From contig NZ_JBDKXB010000043.1 in the NCBI RefSeq assembly GCF_041197575.1, positions 1-16,782 of the forward strand: DNA of 16,782 nucleotides. Reading direction: 5' to 3'. The DNA is from Thioalkalicoccus limnaeus (GTDB taxonomy: Bacteria; Pseudomonadota; Gammaproteobacteria; Chromatiales; Chromatiaceae). Positions 7,632 to 13,941 of this stretch are shown piece after piece; the stretch's first letter is position 1; every line of letters begins with the position of its first letter. The notes beneath the pieces were generated by a model. The model worked only from the letters and a program-made list of their open reading frames with translations, ran no database searches and was not told the DNA's origin. A program made the translations under genes and the position numbers.

Positions 7632-7711
7632 AAGCGGACAGCGCTTCGAGCGGAAAGCGGACACCGATTCCGAGCTGATTCCGGACACTGTTCCGGGGGA
7701 ATCCGGACAGC
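7587..7711 (+). repeat. Six (T/A)SCGGACA iterons about 23 bp apart
   Basis: Copies of TCCGGACA or AGCGGACA begin at 7587, 7610, 7633, 7656, 7680 and 7702, spaced 23, 23, 23, 24 and 22 bp. This is close to two helical turns, so all copies face the same side of the DNA. Multiple terminal repeats of this kind are known as transposase-binding sites in IS21 elements. Confidence 0.9.
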
Positions 7712-7788
7712 CACTGGCACACGGATCGCGTTGCGGGATAACCCAAGTAAGCTGCCGCCCTTTTTGCCTGCTGCGAAGGGGGAGGCCC

Positions 7789-7888
7789 ATGCCAAGAGAA
7801 CGGTTATCCATGCGCAAGATCCACGAAGTGCTGCGCCTGAGCTGGGGCGCACAACAGTCGTTACGGGCGGTGTCGACGACGCTCGGCC
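7789..7888 (+). pseudogene. istA N-terminal fragment (IS21 transposase)
   Basis: The ATG at 7789 follows a strong GGGGGAGG ribosome binding site. The product begins MPRERLSMRKIHEVLRLSWG, the characteristic start of IS21-family IstA, which holds the N-terminal helix-turn-helix. After ...LRAVSTTLG (about 7888) the reading becomes the antisense of the PepSY gene, so only about 33 codons of a ~500-codon transposase remain. All catalytic residues are lost. Confidence 0.8.
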
Positions 7889-9251
7889 CACACGCGGGTG
7901 GTCGGGCGAAGTACGGCGTGGAGAAACATCGCCAGCCACACCAGGAACAGGCTGTGCATCTCTCAGTCGGCTCGATTGACGAGCTCCAGCGGCAGCAGCC
8001 GGTTGGCCCAGAAGTAAGCGGCGATGGCTACCGGCAGGCCGATGATGGTGGCGACGTTGAGCTTCTCCACCAGCCGCAGGCCGAGGTGCGGCGCTTCCCG
8101 CGCCTTCTCGATGCGCTGGCGGCGCTTGACGGCCCACAGCACCAGCCCGGTGGTGATCATCGCCGCACCGAGCAGACCGGAGAGGACGTACAGGGCACGC
8201 AGCAGCGGTCCAGCGAAAAGCCCTTCGTGCAGGCCAAGCATCAGATCATGGAAACCGTTGGCATTCGAATGCAGCGCGGGCTGTTCGGCCAGCAGCTCGA
8301 CGCTCACCCCGTCGAACACCAGCAGGTTGACGTGGTCAGGTCGGCTGCGCGCAAGGGCCCTGCGGCGATGTCGCCCCGCACGACGATGCGCGCGTTGGCA
8401 TCGTTCGGGTGGCGGATATCCAGCGAAGCGACCGGCACACCGTCCCACCGCCGCTGTGCCTCGGCCACGACCCGATCGAGCGCCACCAGCGGGGCCAGTT
8501 CGCCGCTGACCTCGACCAGCGCCGGCGGGGTGAATACCTCGTCGAAGAATCTCTGCCGGTTCTCCTCACCTGGCCCATACCAGGCCGCGACGATCAGCGG
8601 CATGTAGGTGAACATCATGAAGATCAACCCGGACCAGGTGATCATCAGCAGGAACGGCAGCGTCACGACGCTCGCGACGTTGTGGGCATCCAGCCATGAC
8701 CGCTGGCCCTTGGCCGGGCGGAAGGTGAAGAAGTCGGTGAGGATCTTCTTGTGCACGATCACGCCGGTGATCAGGCCGACGAACAGGAACATCGTCGCCA
8801 CCCCGACGATCCAGTAGGCCGTTTCGGCTGGAAGGTAGTGCAAACGCCAATGCATCCGGTACAACGTCTGGCCGCCCGCGGTATCCCGACCGACGAGCTT
8901 CGCGCCGGTCAAGAGGTCGAGGTGCTAGTTGCCACTTTCCTCCACGCCCTCACCCTCTGCGCCGCTCCAGAACACGCGGAGGAAGGGTTCGTTCCGGTCC
9001 AGCGGCAGACTGATGAACCAGCGCTGCGCCGTAGGCGCGTGCGCGTCGAGGTGGTCGATGGCGGCTGCGAGCGAGCGCTCAGTGGGCACGGCGTAGTCGA
9101 CCACCGACGCCTCCGGCATCATCCAGCGGTCGATTTCGGTGTCCAGATAGCCAGCCGTGCCGGTGATGAACATGAAGTACAGCACCCAACCGAGCAGCAC
9201 GCCGACCCAGGTATGCAGCCAGGCCATGGACTGGCGGAAAAAGTCCTTCAT
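7887..9251 (-). pseudogene. PepSY-associated TM protein (iron-uptake/reductase-like), multiply disrupted
   Basis: PepSY-TM membrane proteins lie beside siderophore or TonB systems and probably work in ferric-siderophore handling. ATG 9251 has GGAGGAAGG just upstream. The N-terminus MKDFFRQSMAWLHTWVGVLL and TM segments such as ATMFLFVGLITGVIVHKK, LPFLLMITWSGLIFMMF and GLPVAIAAYFWANRLLP are clear. Lesions: in-frame TAG at 8925-8927 (residue 109), a one-base frameshift between 8331 and 8344, and in-frame TGA at 7963-7965. After the TGA the family sequence resumes as EMHSLFLVWLAMFLHAVLRP, so a tryptophan TGG was probably there. Homology ends near 7887 at the IS21 fragment, leaving about 455 of an expected ~520 residues. 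It was probably once in an operon with the DUF3649 gene to its right. Confidence 0.8.
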
Positions 9252-9273
9252 GGCCTTCCTCCGGAATCTGGCT

Positions 9274-9310
9274 TATAGTGAAACTTGTTCCTACATCCTG
9301 GGAGAACAAG
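9274..9310 (+). promoter_or_regulatory. Promoter/operator of the toxin-antitoxin module
   Basis: A -10-like TATAGT (9274-9279) is followed by a 7-bp inverted repeat CTTGTTC (9284-9290) / GAACAAG (9304-9310) with a 13-bp spacer. The palindrome spans the predicted transcription start and the GGAG ribosome binding site, and ends one base before the antitoxin ATG at 9312. Phd-type antitoxins usually repress their own promoters from such sites; binding here is inferred. Confidence 0.55.
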
Positions 9311-9311
9311 C

Positions 9312-9659
9312 ATGCATGCAGTCAATGTCCGACAACTCAAAAGCAATCCTTCCGTCGCCCTGCGCGCGGCCAAGAATGGCCCGGTCATCGTCATGAACCG
9401 GGACACCCCGGATGCCTTGTTGATCGGCATGGAGCAACTGGGCATCGCGGACCTGCCCCATGTGCGCAGTGCCTTGGCGGTATCCCTTTTTCGCGGCGGA
9501 GACATCTCGGTCGCGACGGCAGCCAAAATCGCGCAGGTCTCGCTGGCCGATATGCTGAGCCTGCTCTCTGGCATGGGCATTCCGTTGTATGGTGGTTCCG
9601 CCGATGATGTCGCCGAGGAAATGGAAACCGGTGCCCAGTGGCTGGCCCCGCAAAATTGA
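9312..9659 (+). CDS. Antitoxin: Phd-like N-terminus fused to UPF0175 domain
   Basis: This is a 115-residue antitoxin. Residues 1-45 (MHAVNVRQLKSNPSVALRAA, then NGPVIVMNRDTPDALLIGM) look like the DNA-binding/dimerisation half of Phd/YefM. Residues about 55-110 (ALAVSLFRGGDISVATAAKI, AQVSLADMLSLLSGMGIPL) match UPF0175 small antitoxins that pair with DUF3368 PIN toxins. ATG 9312 has GGAG (9301-9304) upstream and lies next to an operator-like palindrome; an upstream in-frame start at 9285 would place that palindrome inside the gene. The stop overlaps a possible toxin TTG start (TTGA). It should neutralise the downstream toxin and repress its own promoter. Confidence 0.85.
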   Translation: MHAVNVRQLKSNPSVALRAAKNGPVIVMNRDTPDALLIGMEQLGIADLPHVRSALAVSLFRGGDISVATAAKIAQVSLADMLSLLSGMGIPLYGGSADDVAEEMETGAQWLAPQN

Positions 9660-10153
9660 CCCGCGTCCTCATCGCGGATGCCGGCCCGCTGATCGCGCTG
9701 TCCCGCGTTGCTCAGTTGCCGTTGTTGCGGGGCCTGTTTGGCGCTGTCGGAATCACCGGACAGATTCGCGCCGAAGTACTTGATAGCGGCCGTTTTCCGG
9801 GGCAGGACGCCATCGCTGCTGCAATCCAGGCCGGCTGGTTGCAATGCCGTGATGTCGACCTTGCGCCATGGCATCCTCGGTATCCCGGTGTGGATGACGG
9901 CGAAGCCAGTGCAATGTTGCTGGCTGAAACCTTTGCGATGCCCCTGCTGATCATGGACGACCGCGCAGGCCGAGCCGAGGCGCGTGCGCGCGGATTTGCC
10001 GTCATGGGCGTGGCGGCGGTAGTTGGCCTGGCGAAACGTCAAGGCCTGATCCCCCGGGCCGCGCCCATCCTGAACGACATGCGCACGAGCGGGTACTTCA
10101 TCGGCGACGATGTCATCAATGCAATCCTGGCGCGGGTAGGCGAATCCGCCTGA
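9638..10153 (+). CDS. DUF3368 / PIN-domain toxin
   Basis: This 171-residue protein of the DUF3368 family belongs to the PIN-like ribonucleases. Acidic residues expected for metal binding are visible: D14 in LIADAGPLIALS, E46 in IRAEVLD, D86-D87 and E89 in VDDGEASAM, and D107-D108 in LIMDDRAGRAEA. The motif order and the AEARARGF...GLA..QG segment are typical of the family. GTG 9638 gives a 22-bp overlap with the antitoxin; TTG 9656 would overlap by 4 bases, and neither has a strong ribosome binding site, so translation is probably coupled. No disruption is visible, so the module appears intact. RNA cleavage is inferred from the family. Confidence 0.85.
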   Translation: MAGPAKLTRVLIADAGPLIALSRVAQLPLLRGLFGAVGITGQIRAEVLDSGRFPGQDAIAAAIQAGWLQCRDVDLAPWHPRYPGVDDGEASAMLLAETFAMPLLIMDDRAGRAEARARGFAVMGVAAVVGLAKRQGLIPRAAPILNDMRTSGYFIGDDVINAILARVGESA

Positions 10154-10176
10154 CGAATCACCGGCCTCGCGGACGC

Positions 10177-10482
10177 TCACCCCAACCCCCAAGCCACCAG
10201 ACCCGCGAGCGTCGCAGGAAGCAGCAAGCCGAACCATGCGATCAGCACGCTGCGGGCCGCGAAGGCCCACAGCACAGCCCCCGCATACACGACGAAGCTC
10301 AGCTGGATCGCGGCCAGCACAGCTTCGGCTGCGGGCATGCCCATCGCTGCCGTGACGGCGAGCGGCAAGGTGTGGGCCAGCGCATAGCCGCCGAGCACGG
10401 CTGCCCCCGTCCGCGACGCCACGGGCAAGCGAAGCGCCATGTCCTTATCCGGGCGCAGCCAACGGCTCATGTTCAATGCCAT
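10177..10482 (-). CDS. DUF3649 small membrane protein (iron-uptake associated)
   Basis: This is a 101-residue protein from ATG 10482 (MALNMSRWLRPDKDMALRLP) with three to four hydrophobic helices, containing SRTGAAVLGGYALAHTLPLA and QLSFVVYAGAVLWAFAARS. These match DUF3649, small membrane proteins often called iron-uptake proteins and commonly followed by PepSY-TM genes. The ribosome binding site is poor (GAGG only 3 bases from the ATG); ATG 10491 or ATG 10470 could also serve. Its expected partner, the broken PepSY gene, lies 925 bp away because the toxin-antitoxin module is between them. A 43-bp repeat starts 24 bases upstream of the ATG. The gene is intact but may have lost its function with its partner. 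Confidence 0.75.
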   Translation of the reverse strand: MALNMSRWLRPDKDMALRLPVASRTGAAVLGGYALAHTLPLAVTAAMGMPAAEAVLAAIQLSFVVYAGAVLWAFAARSVLIAWFGLLLPATLAGLVAWGLG

Positions 10483-10506
10483 AGGCCTCATTGTGGGAAT
10501 GGGATA

Positions 10507-10549
10507 TGGGATAGGAAATCCAAGCCGCCTTGAGGGTCCAGGCCGGCGC
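10507..10549 (-). repeat. 43-bp dispersed repeat, copy 1
   Basis: The sequence is identical to 13899-13941 except for one base (10542). It lies 24 bp upstream of the DUF3649 start. On the minus strand it is followed by tandem TATCCCA-type heptamers (TATCCCATATCCCATTCCCA). It contains a small CAAG/CTTG hairpin. The nature of the repeat is unknown. Confidence 0.9.
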
Positions 10550-10702
10550 TGAGACAGGACGGTAGTGAATGCGGGGTGTGATGAGGTCAAGGTCCGGAAA
10601 CATGGCGGACCGCCCTCGCGCGACGCCCGTTGCAGGCCGAAGCCCAAACGGGTTTGAAAGGCATCATCGCAACCGGTTACCGAAGCGGATCAACGGTTTC
10701 GG

Positions 10703-12145
10703 TCATCGGCCCTCCCCTCCGGCAACACAGACGCGGTTTCTGCCCCCGACCTTGGCGGCGTAGAGGGCATCGTCAGCCCGCTTGATCCAGGCGTGACTGG
10801 TCTCCGGGGGTTGGAAATCGGCGACACCGATACTCACGGTGACGCTGCCGACGCCGGGGAAGCTGCGGTCCAAAACGAGCGCCCGCAGCTTTTCCGCCGC
10901 CTGTTGCGCCTGGCGCACCCCGCAGTGCGGCATCAGCACGACGAATTCCTCGCCGCCCCAACGGGCCAGCACATCGACCTCGCGCACCTGGTCGCGGAGA
11001 CGATGGGTCAGTTCGATGAGGGTCCGGTCATCGACGAGGTGGCCATGGGTATCGTTGATCAGCTTGAAGTGGTCGATATCGACCAACAACAGCGACACGG
11101 GCGTGGCGTAACGGGTCGCGCGCGCGACCTCTGCTCCCATCGCGTCCTCGAAACGGGCCCGGTTCCAGACGCCGGTGAGATGGTCCGTGACGGCGAGTCG
11201 TTGCAGCTCGGCGTTCGCTTGCCGGAGTGCGCGATTCGCCGTCTCCGCCGCTTCCCGCGCCTGCATCAGCGCCGCCTCGAAGCGCTTGCGTTCGCTGATA
11301 TCGACGAAAGAGCAGACCAGCCGGTCATCGAGCACCGTGCCAGCGATGGAGACATCTTTGCACTGGCCGTCCCGACACGTGACGCGGAACTCTTGCGGGG
11401 CTATCTGTCCGTCCGTGGCCGCAGCAATCGCGGCGCTCCATCGAGCGACCACCGCGCGGCGATAGGCCGCGTCCGGATAGGCTCGCGCAAACCAGGCGTC
11501 GTGGGTCGGAATCTCCTGTGATGTCCAGCCAAAGGTCCGATCGAACATGGTGTTGCGGTAGAAGATGCGCTGGTCTTCTTGCAGGCCGGCCACCGCGATG
11601 CCAACCGGCAGCTGCTGGTGCATCTTGCGGATCCGCTGCTCGCCCTGAAGCGCCTCGCGCTCGGCCCGTTTCAGTGCGGTGATGTCCCGCGACACCCCGA
11701 GCAACTCCAGCGGGGTGCCGTCCGCGCGGTAGACCGGCAACACGTGCACATCGCACCAGATCGTCGAGCCATCCCGGCAGCGATATTCGAGCTCGTTGCG
11801 CGCCCGCTCCAACGGCTGGCCGGCTTGGCGGAGCTGCGCCAGGCGGGCGAAATAGTCCCGCGTGATCGCCTGCGACGCTGGCGTCAGGATCTCCTCGAGC
11901 GGCTGCTGCATGGCCTCCGCCGGGGTGAAACCGCGCAGTCGCTCCACGGACGGGCTGACATAGGTGATCTCGCCATCCAGTGACATGGTCCAGATGACAT
12001 CCGCGGCGTTGTCGGCCAGCAGGCGATACTGCGCCTCGCTGATCCGCCGGCGCGCCGCGGTCCGCCCCAGTAGCGGCCCCCGCGGTCGCCACCGCCGGGC
12101 GATCAGGGCGCGCAGTGCCGCGAGCATGGCGGTGAATGGCGCCAT
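10703..12145 (-). CDS. PAS-PAS-GGDEF diguanylate cyclase
   Basis: This is a 480-residue signalling protein that should make cyclic-di-GMP from two GTP. Residues about 36-160 form a PAS domain with PAC end (RCRDGSTIWCDV...GVSRDITALKRAE). Residues about 170-290 form a second PAS-like domain (FRVTCRDGQ...VDISERKRFE). A short coiled linker leads to a GGDEF domain (about 318-475). The active loop is RWGGEEF (GGEEF 397-401), and an inhibitory I-site REVD (388-391) lies exactly five residues before it, so product inhibition is expected. The usual GHxxGD motif reads GHLVDD (glycine 372 replaced by Asp). No transmembrane helix is evident, so it is probably cytosolic. ATG 12145 lacks a clear ribosome binding site. 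It may be the third cistron after efp-epmA. Confidence 0.93.
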   Translation of the reverse strand: MAPFTAMLAALRALIARRWRPRGPLLGRTAARRRISEAQYRLLADNAADVIWTMSLDGEITYVSPSVERLRGFTPAEAMQQPLEEILTPASQAITRDYFARLAQLRQAGQPLERARNELEYRCRDGSTIWCDVHVLPVYRADGTPLELLGVSRDITALKRAEREALQGEQRIRKMHQQLPVGIAVAGLQEDQRIFYRNTMFDRTFGWTSQEIPTHDAWFARAYPDAAYRRAVVARWSAAIAAATDGQIAPQEFRVTCRDGQCKDVSIAGTVLDDRLVCSFVDISERKRFEAALMQAREAAETANRALRQANAELQRLAVTDHLTGVWNRARFEDAMGAEVARATRYATPVSLLLVDIDHFKLINDTHGHLVDDRTLIELTHRLRDQVREVDVLARWGGEEFVVLMPHCGVRQAQQAAEKLRALVLDRSFPGVGSVTVSIGVADFQPPETSHAWIKRADDALYAAKVGGRNRVCVAGGEGR

Positions 12146-12168
12146 CGGGATGCCGTGCCGTTGGCCGT

Positions 12169-12201
12169 CTTGCTCAGATCTTGCTCAGATCTTGCTAAGT
12201 T
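12169..12201 (-). repeat. 11-bp tandem repeat upstream of the GGDEF gene
   Basis: Two exact units of CTTGCTCAGAT (12169-12179, 12180-12190) are followed by a degenerate third (CTTGCTAAGTT, 12191-12201). The tract lies in the 66-bp gap between the epmA stop and the cyclase start. The unit is not a multiple of three and spans about one helical turn. It could be a polymerase-slippage tract or a binding-site array. Confidence 0.85.
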
Positions 12202-12211
12202 GATGTTCATC

Positions 12212-13243
12212 TCAGGCCCGCTCCAGCGGAAAGCACAGCACCGCGTCGATATTATCGGCGTCGAGCGCGAGCATCAACAGCCGGTCGAGACCGATCGCAA
12301 CCCCGGCGCTGTCCGGCAGGCCAGCGGCCAGCGCGGCCAGCAGCGCCGCATCGACCGGCACCGCGGGCAACCCGTCCGTGCATCGTGCCGCGAGGTCCGC
12401 CGCGAAGCGCTAGCGCTGTTCATTGGCATCGGTGAGTTCAAGGAAGCCATTCGCCAGTTCCATGCCCTCCAGATAACACTCGAAACGCTCGGCGACCGGC
12501 ACCGGACCGGGCCGGATCCGCGCCAGCGCGGCCTGGCTCGGCGGGTAGTCGGTGATGAAGGTCAGCGCCCCGCGACCCAGTGCCGGCTCCAGGCAATGGG
12601 TCAGTAACAGGTCCAGCCAACCATCGCATGTCAGGTCCAGCGTCCCGGCACCGGGAACGCCGGCGTCGATGGCGGCCCGGCGCAGGTTCGCGGCATCAAT
12701 TTGGAACGGGTCCAGCCCGAGTCGGTCCTGAAACAGCCGCTGGTAGGTCAGGTGCCTGACCGGCAGGTCTGGTCGCGCGAGCAGCAGTCGGCACAGGTCC
12801 GCGACCTCGTCCATCAGCGCGGCCAGGGTCCAGCCCTGGCGATACCATTCCAGCAGGCTGAACTCGGGGTGGTGGCGCCGCCCGCGCTCGCCATCCCGAA
12901 ACACCTTGCAGACCTGATAGATCGGCCCGCTGCCGGCGGCCAACAGGCGCTTCATCGGGTATTCCGGCGAGGTGTGCAGATACAGCGGCTGACCGTCCGG
13001 CGCCCCCGGCCCGGTGTAACGGGTCAGCAGGCTCGCGAGCGCCGGGTCGGTGGTGGCGGCGCGCGACAGCAGCGGCGTCTCGACCTCCAGCACCCCGCGT
13101 TCGCCGAAGAAGTCGCGCAGGCGCGCCAGCAGCGTCGCGCGCGCGGCGATTGCGGCGCGCGTCGTGGTCGGTCGCCATTCGGGCGAACTGGCGGGCGCCG
13201 GCCCGGTGGTCACTGGTCCGGGCATCACGGGGCCGATGATCAT
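12212..13243 (-). pseudogene. epmA: EF-P lysyl-lysine synthetase-like EpmA (GenX/PoxA) with in-frame amber
   Basis: EpmA is a class II LysRS-like enzyme that adds (R)-beta-lysine to EF-P. Motif 1 (RDFFGERGVLEVETPLLSRA), motif 2 (TSPEYPMKRLLAAGSGPIYQ, then VFRDGERGRRHHPEF) and the ELANGFLEL strand are present. An in-frame TAG at 12410-12412 (codon 278) follows TDANEQR. The same frame then continues for 65 residues as RFAADLAARC...GLPAVPVD, motif 3 GVAIGLDRLLML and FPLERA. E. coli has glutamine at about this position, so CAG to TAG is a likely origin. The truncated product lacks the motif 3 arginine and should be inactive unless the stop is read through or is a sequencing error. The start is uncertain (ATG 13243 or 13225). 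It follows efp closely. Confidence 0.85.
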
Positions 13244-13271
13244 TGGTGGTGGCGTTGCCGCGACGGGTATA

Positions 13272-13835
13272 TCAGGCCCGCGACACGTAGCTGCGGGTGC
13301 GGGTATCGACCTTGATCCGCTCGCCGATCTGCACGAACAGTGGTACGTTGACCACCGCACCGGTCTCCAGCGTGGCCGGCTTGCCACCACCCCCGGAGGT
13401 ATCGCCCTTGAGGCCGGGGTCGGTCTCGGTGATCTCCAGCACGACGAAGTTCGGCGCGTCTACGCTCAGCGGCTGGCCGTTGTAGAGCATCACGTTGCAG
13501 ACATCCTGCTCCTTGATCCACTTGGCCGTATCGCCGACCACGACGGCGTCGGCGGTGAGCTGCTCGAAGCTCTCCGGGTGCATGAAGTGCCAGAGCTCGC
13601 CGTCGTAGTACAGGAACTGCAGGTTGGTCTCCATCACGTCGGCGGCCTCGACCGCATCCCCGGACTTGAACGTGCGCTCGACGACCCGCCCGGTCTTGAG
13701 GTTCTTCACCCGCGTGCGATTGAAGGCCTGGCCCTTGCCGGGCTTGACGAATTCGTTCTCGACGATGCTATAAGGGTCACCGTCGAGCATGATCTTGAGC
13801 CCGCCCTTGAACTCGTTGGTCTTGTAACTTGCCAT
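13272..13835 (-). CDS. efp: Translation elongation factor P
   Basis: EF-P rescues ribosomes stalled at polyproline. The 187-residue protein is full length with the N-terminal KOW-like domain, and PGKGQAF places Lys34 at the tip of the loop, the residue modified by EpmA/EpmB. Middle and C-terminal OB domains follow (LQFLYYDGELWHFMHPESFE; GAVVNVPLFVQIGERIKVDT; it ends ...TRSYVSRA). ATG 13835 has AGAGGA about 6 bases upstream. epmA begins about 30 bp downstream, and this neighbour pairing is a classic functional link. The DNA just upstream (from 13899) is transposase debris and a 43-bp repeat, so any native promoter must lie within about 60 bp or be supplied by the element. Confidence 0.97.
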   Translation of the reverse strand: MASYKTNEFKGGLKIMLDGDPYSIVENEFVKPGKGQAFNRTRVKNLKTGRVVERTFKSGDAVEAADVMETNLQFLYYDGELWHFMHPESFEQLTADAVVVGDTAKWIKEQDVCNVMLYNGQPLSVDAPNFVVLEITETDPGLKGDTSGGGGKPATLETGAVVNVPLFVQIGERIKVDTRTRSYVSRA

Positions 13836-13898
13836 CTGGTCCTCTGGAAAAACGAAAGCGAAACCCGGTCATGGTAACGCGAAGCGGCGATGGATGGC

Positions 13899-13941
13899 TG
13901 GGATAGGAAATCCAAGCCGCCTTGAGGGTCCAGCCCGGCGC
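13899..13941 (-). repeat. 43-bp dispersed repeat, copy 2
   Basis: This is the second copy of the 43-bp sequence at 10507-10549, in the same orientation with one mismatch (13934). It begins 64 bp upstream of the efp ATG and marks the point where the IS91-type transposase reading frame loses homology. The transposase codons for the segment ending DRAGL overlap its edge. Confidence 0.9.

Larger units (their letters stand above)
7560..7888 (+). mobile_element. IS21-family left-end fragment (iterons + istA start)
   Basis: This is a truncated insertion sequence. It starts with a ladder of short repeats typical of IS21 termini, followed by a leader and the first ~33 codons of istA. Homology stops abruptly near 7888 inside the helix-turn-helix region. 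The rest of istA, istB and the right end are absent. One edge cuts the MazF fragment and the other cuts the PepSY gene. The left boundary is approximate; an additional CCGGACA at 7560-7566 may belong to the end. Confidence 0.75.

Noticed and set aside
7861..7959. Separate 32-codon small membrane protein (MHSLFLVWLAMF...)
   Set aside because: It is in the same frame as the PepSY gene just after the TGA and continues that family's sequence; better read as its cut-off C-terminus.
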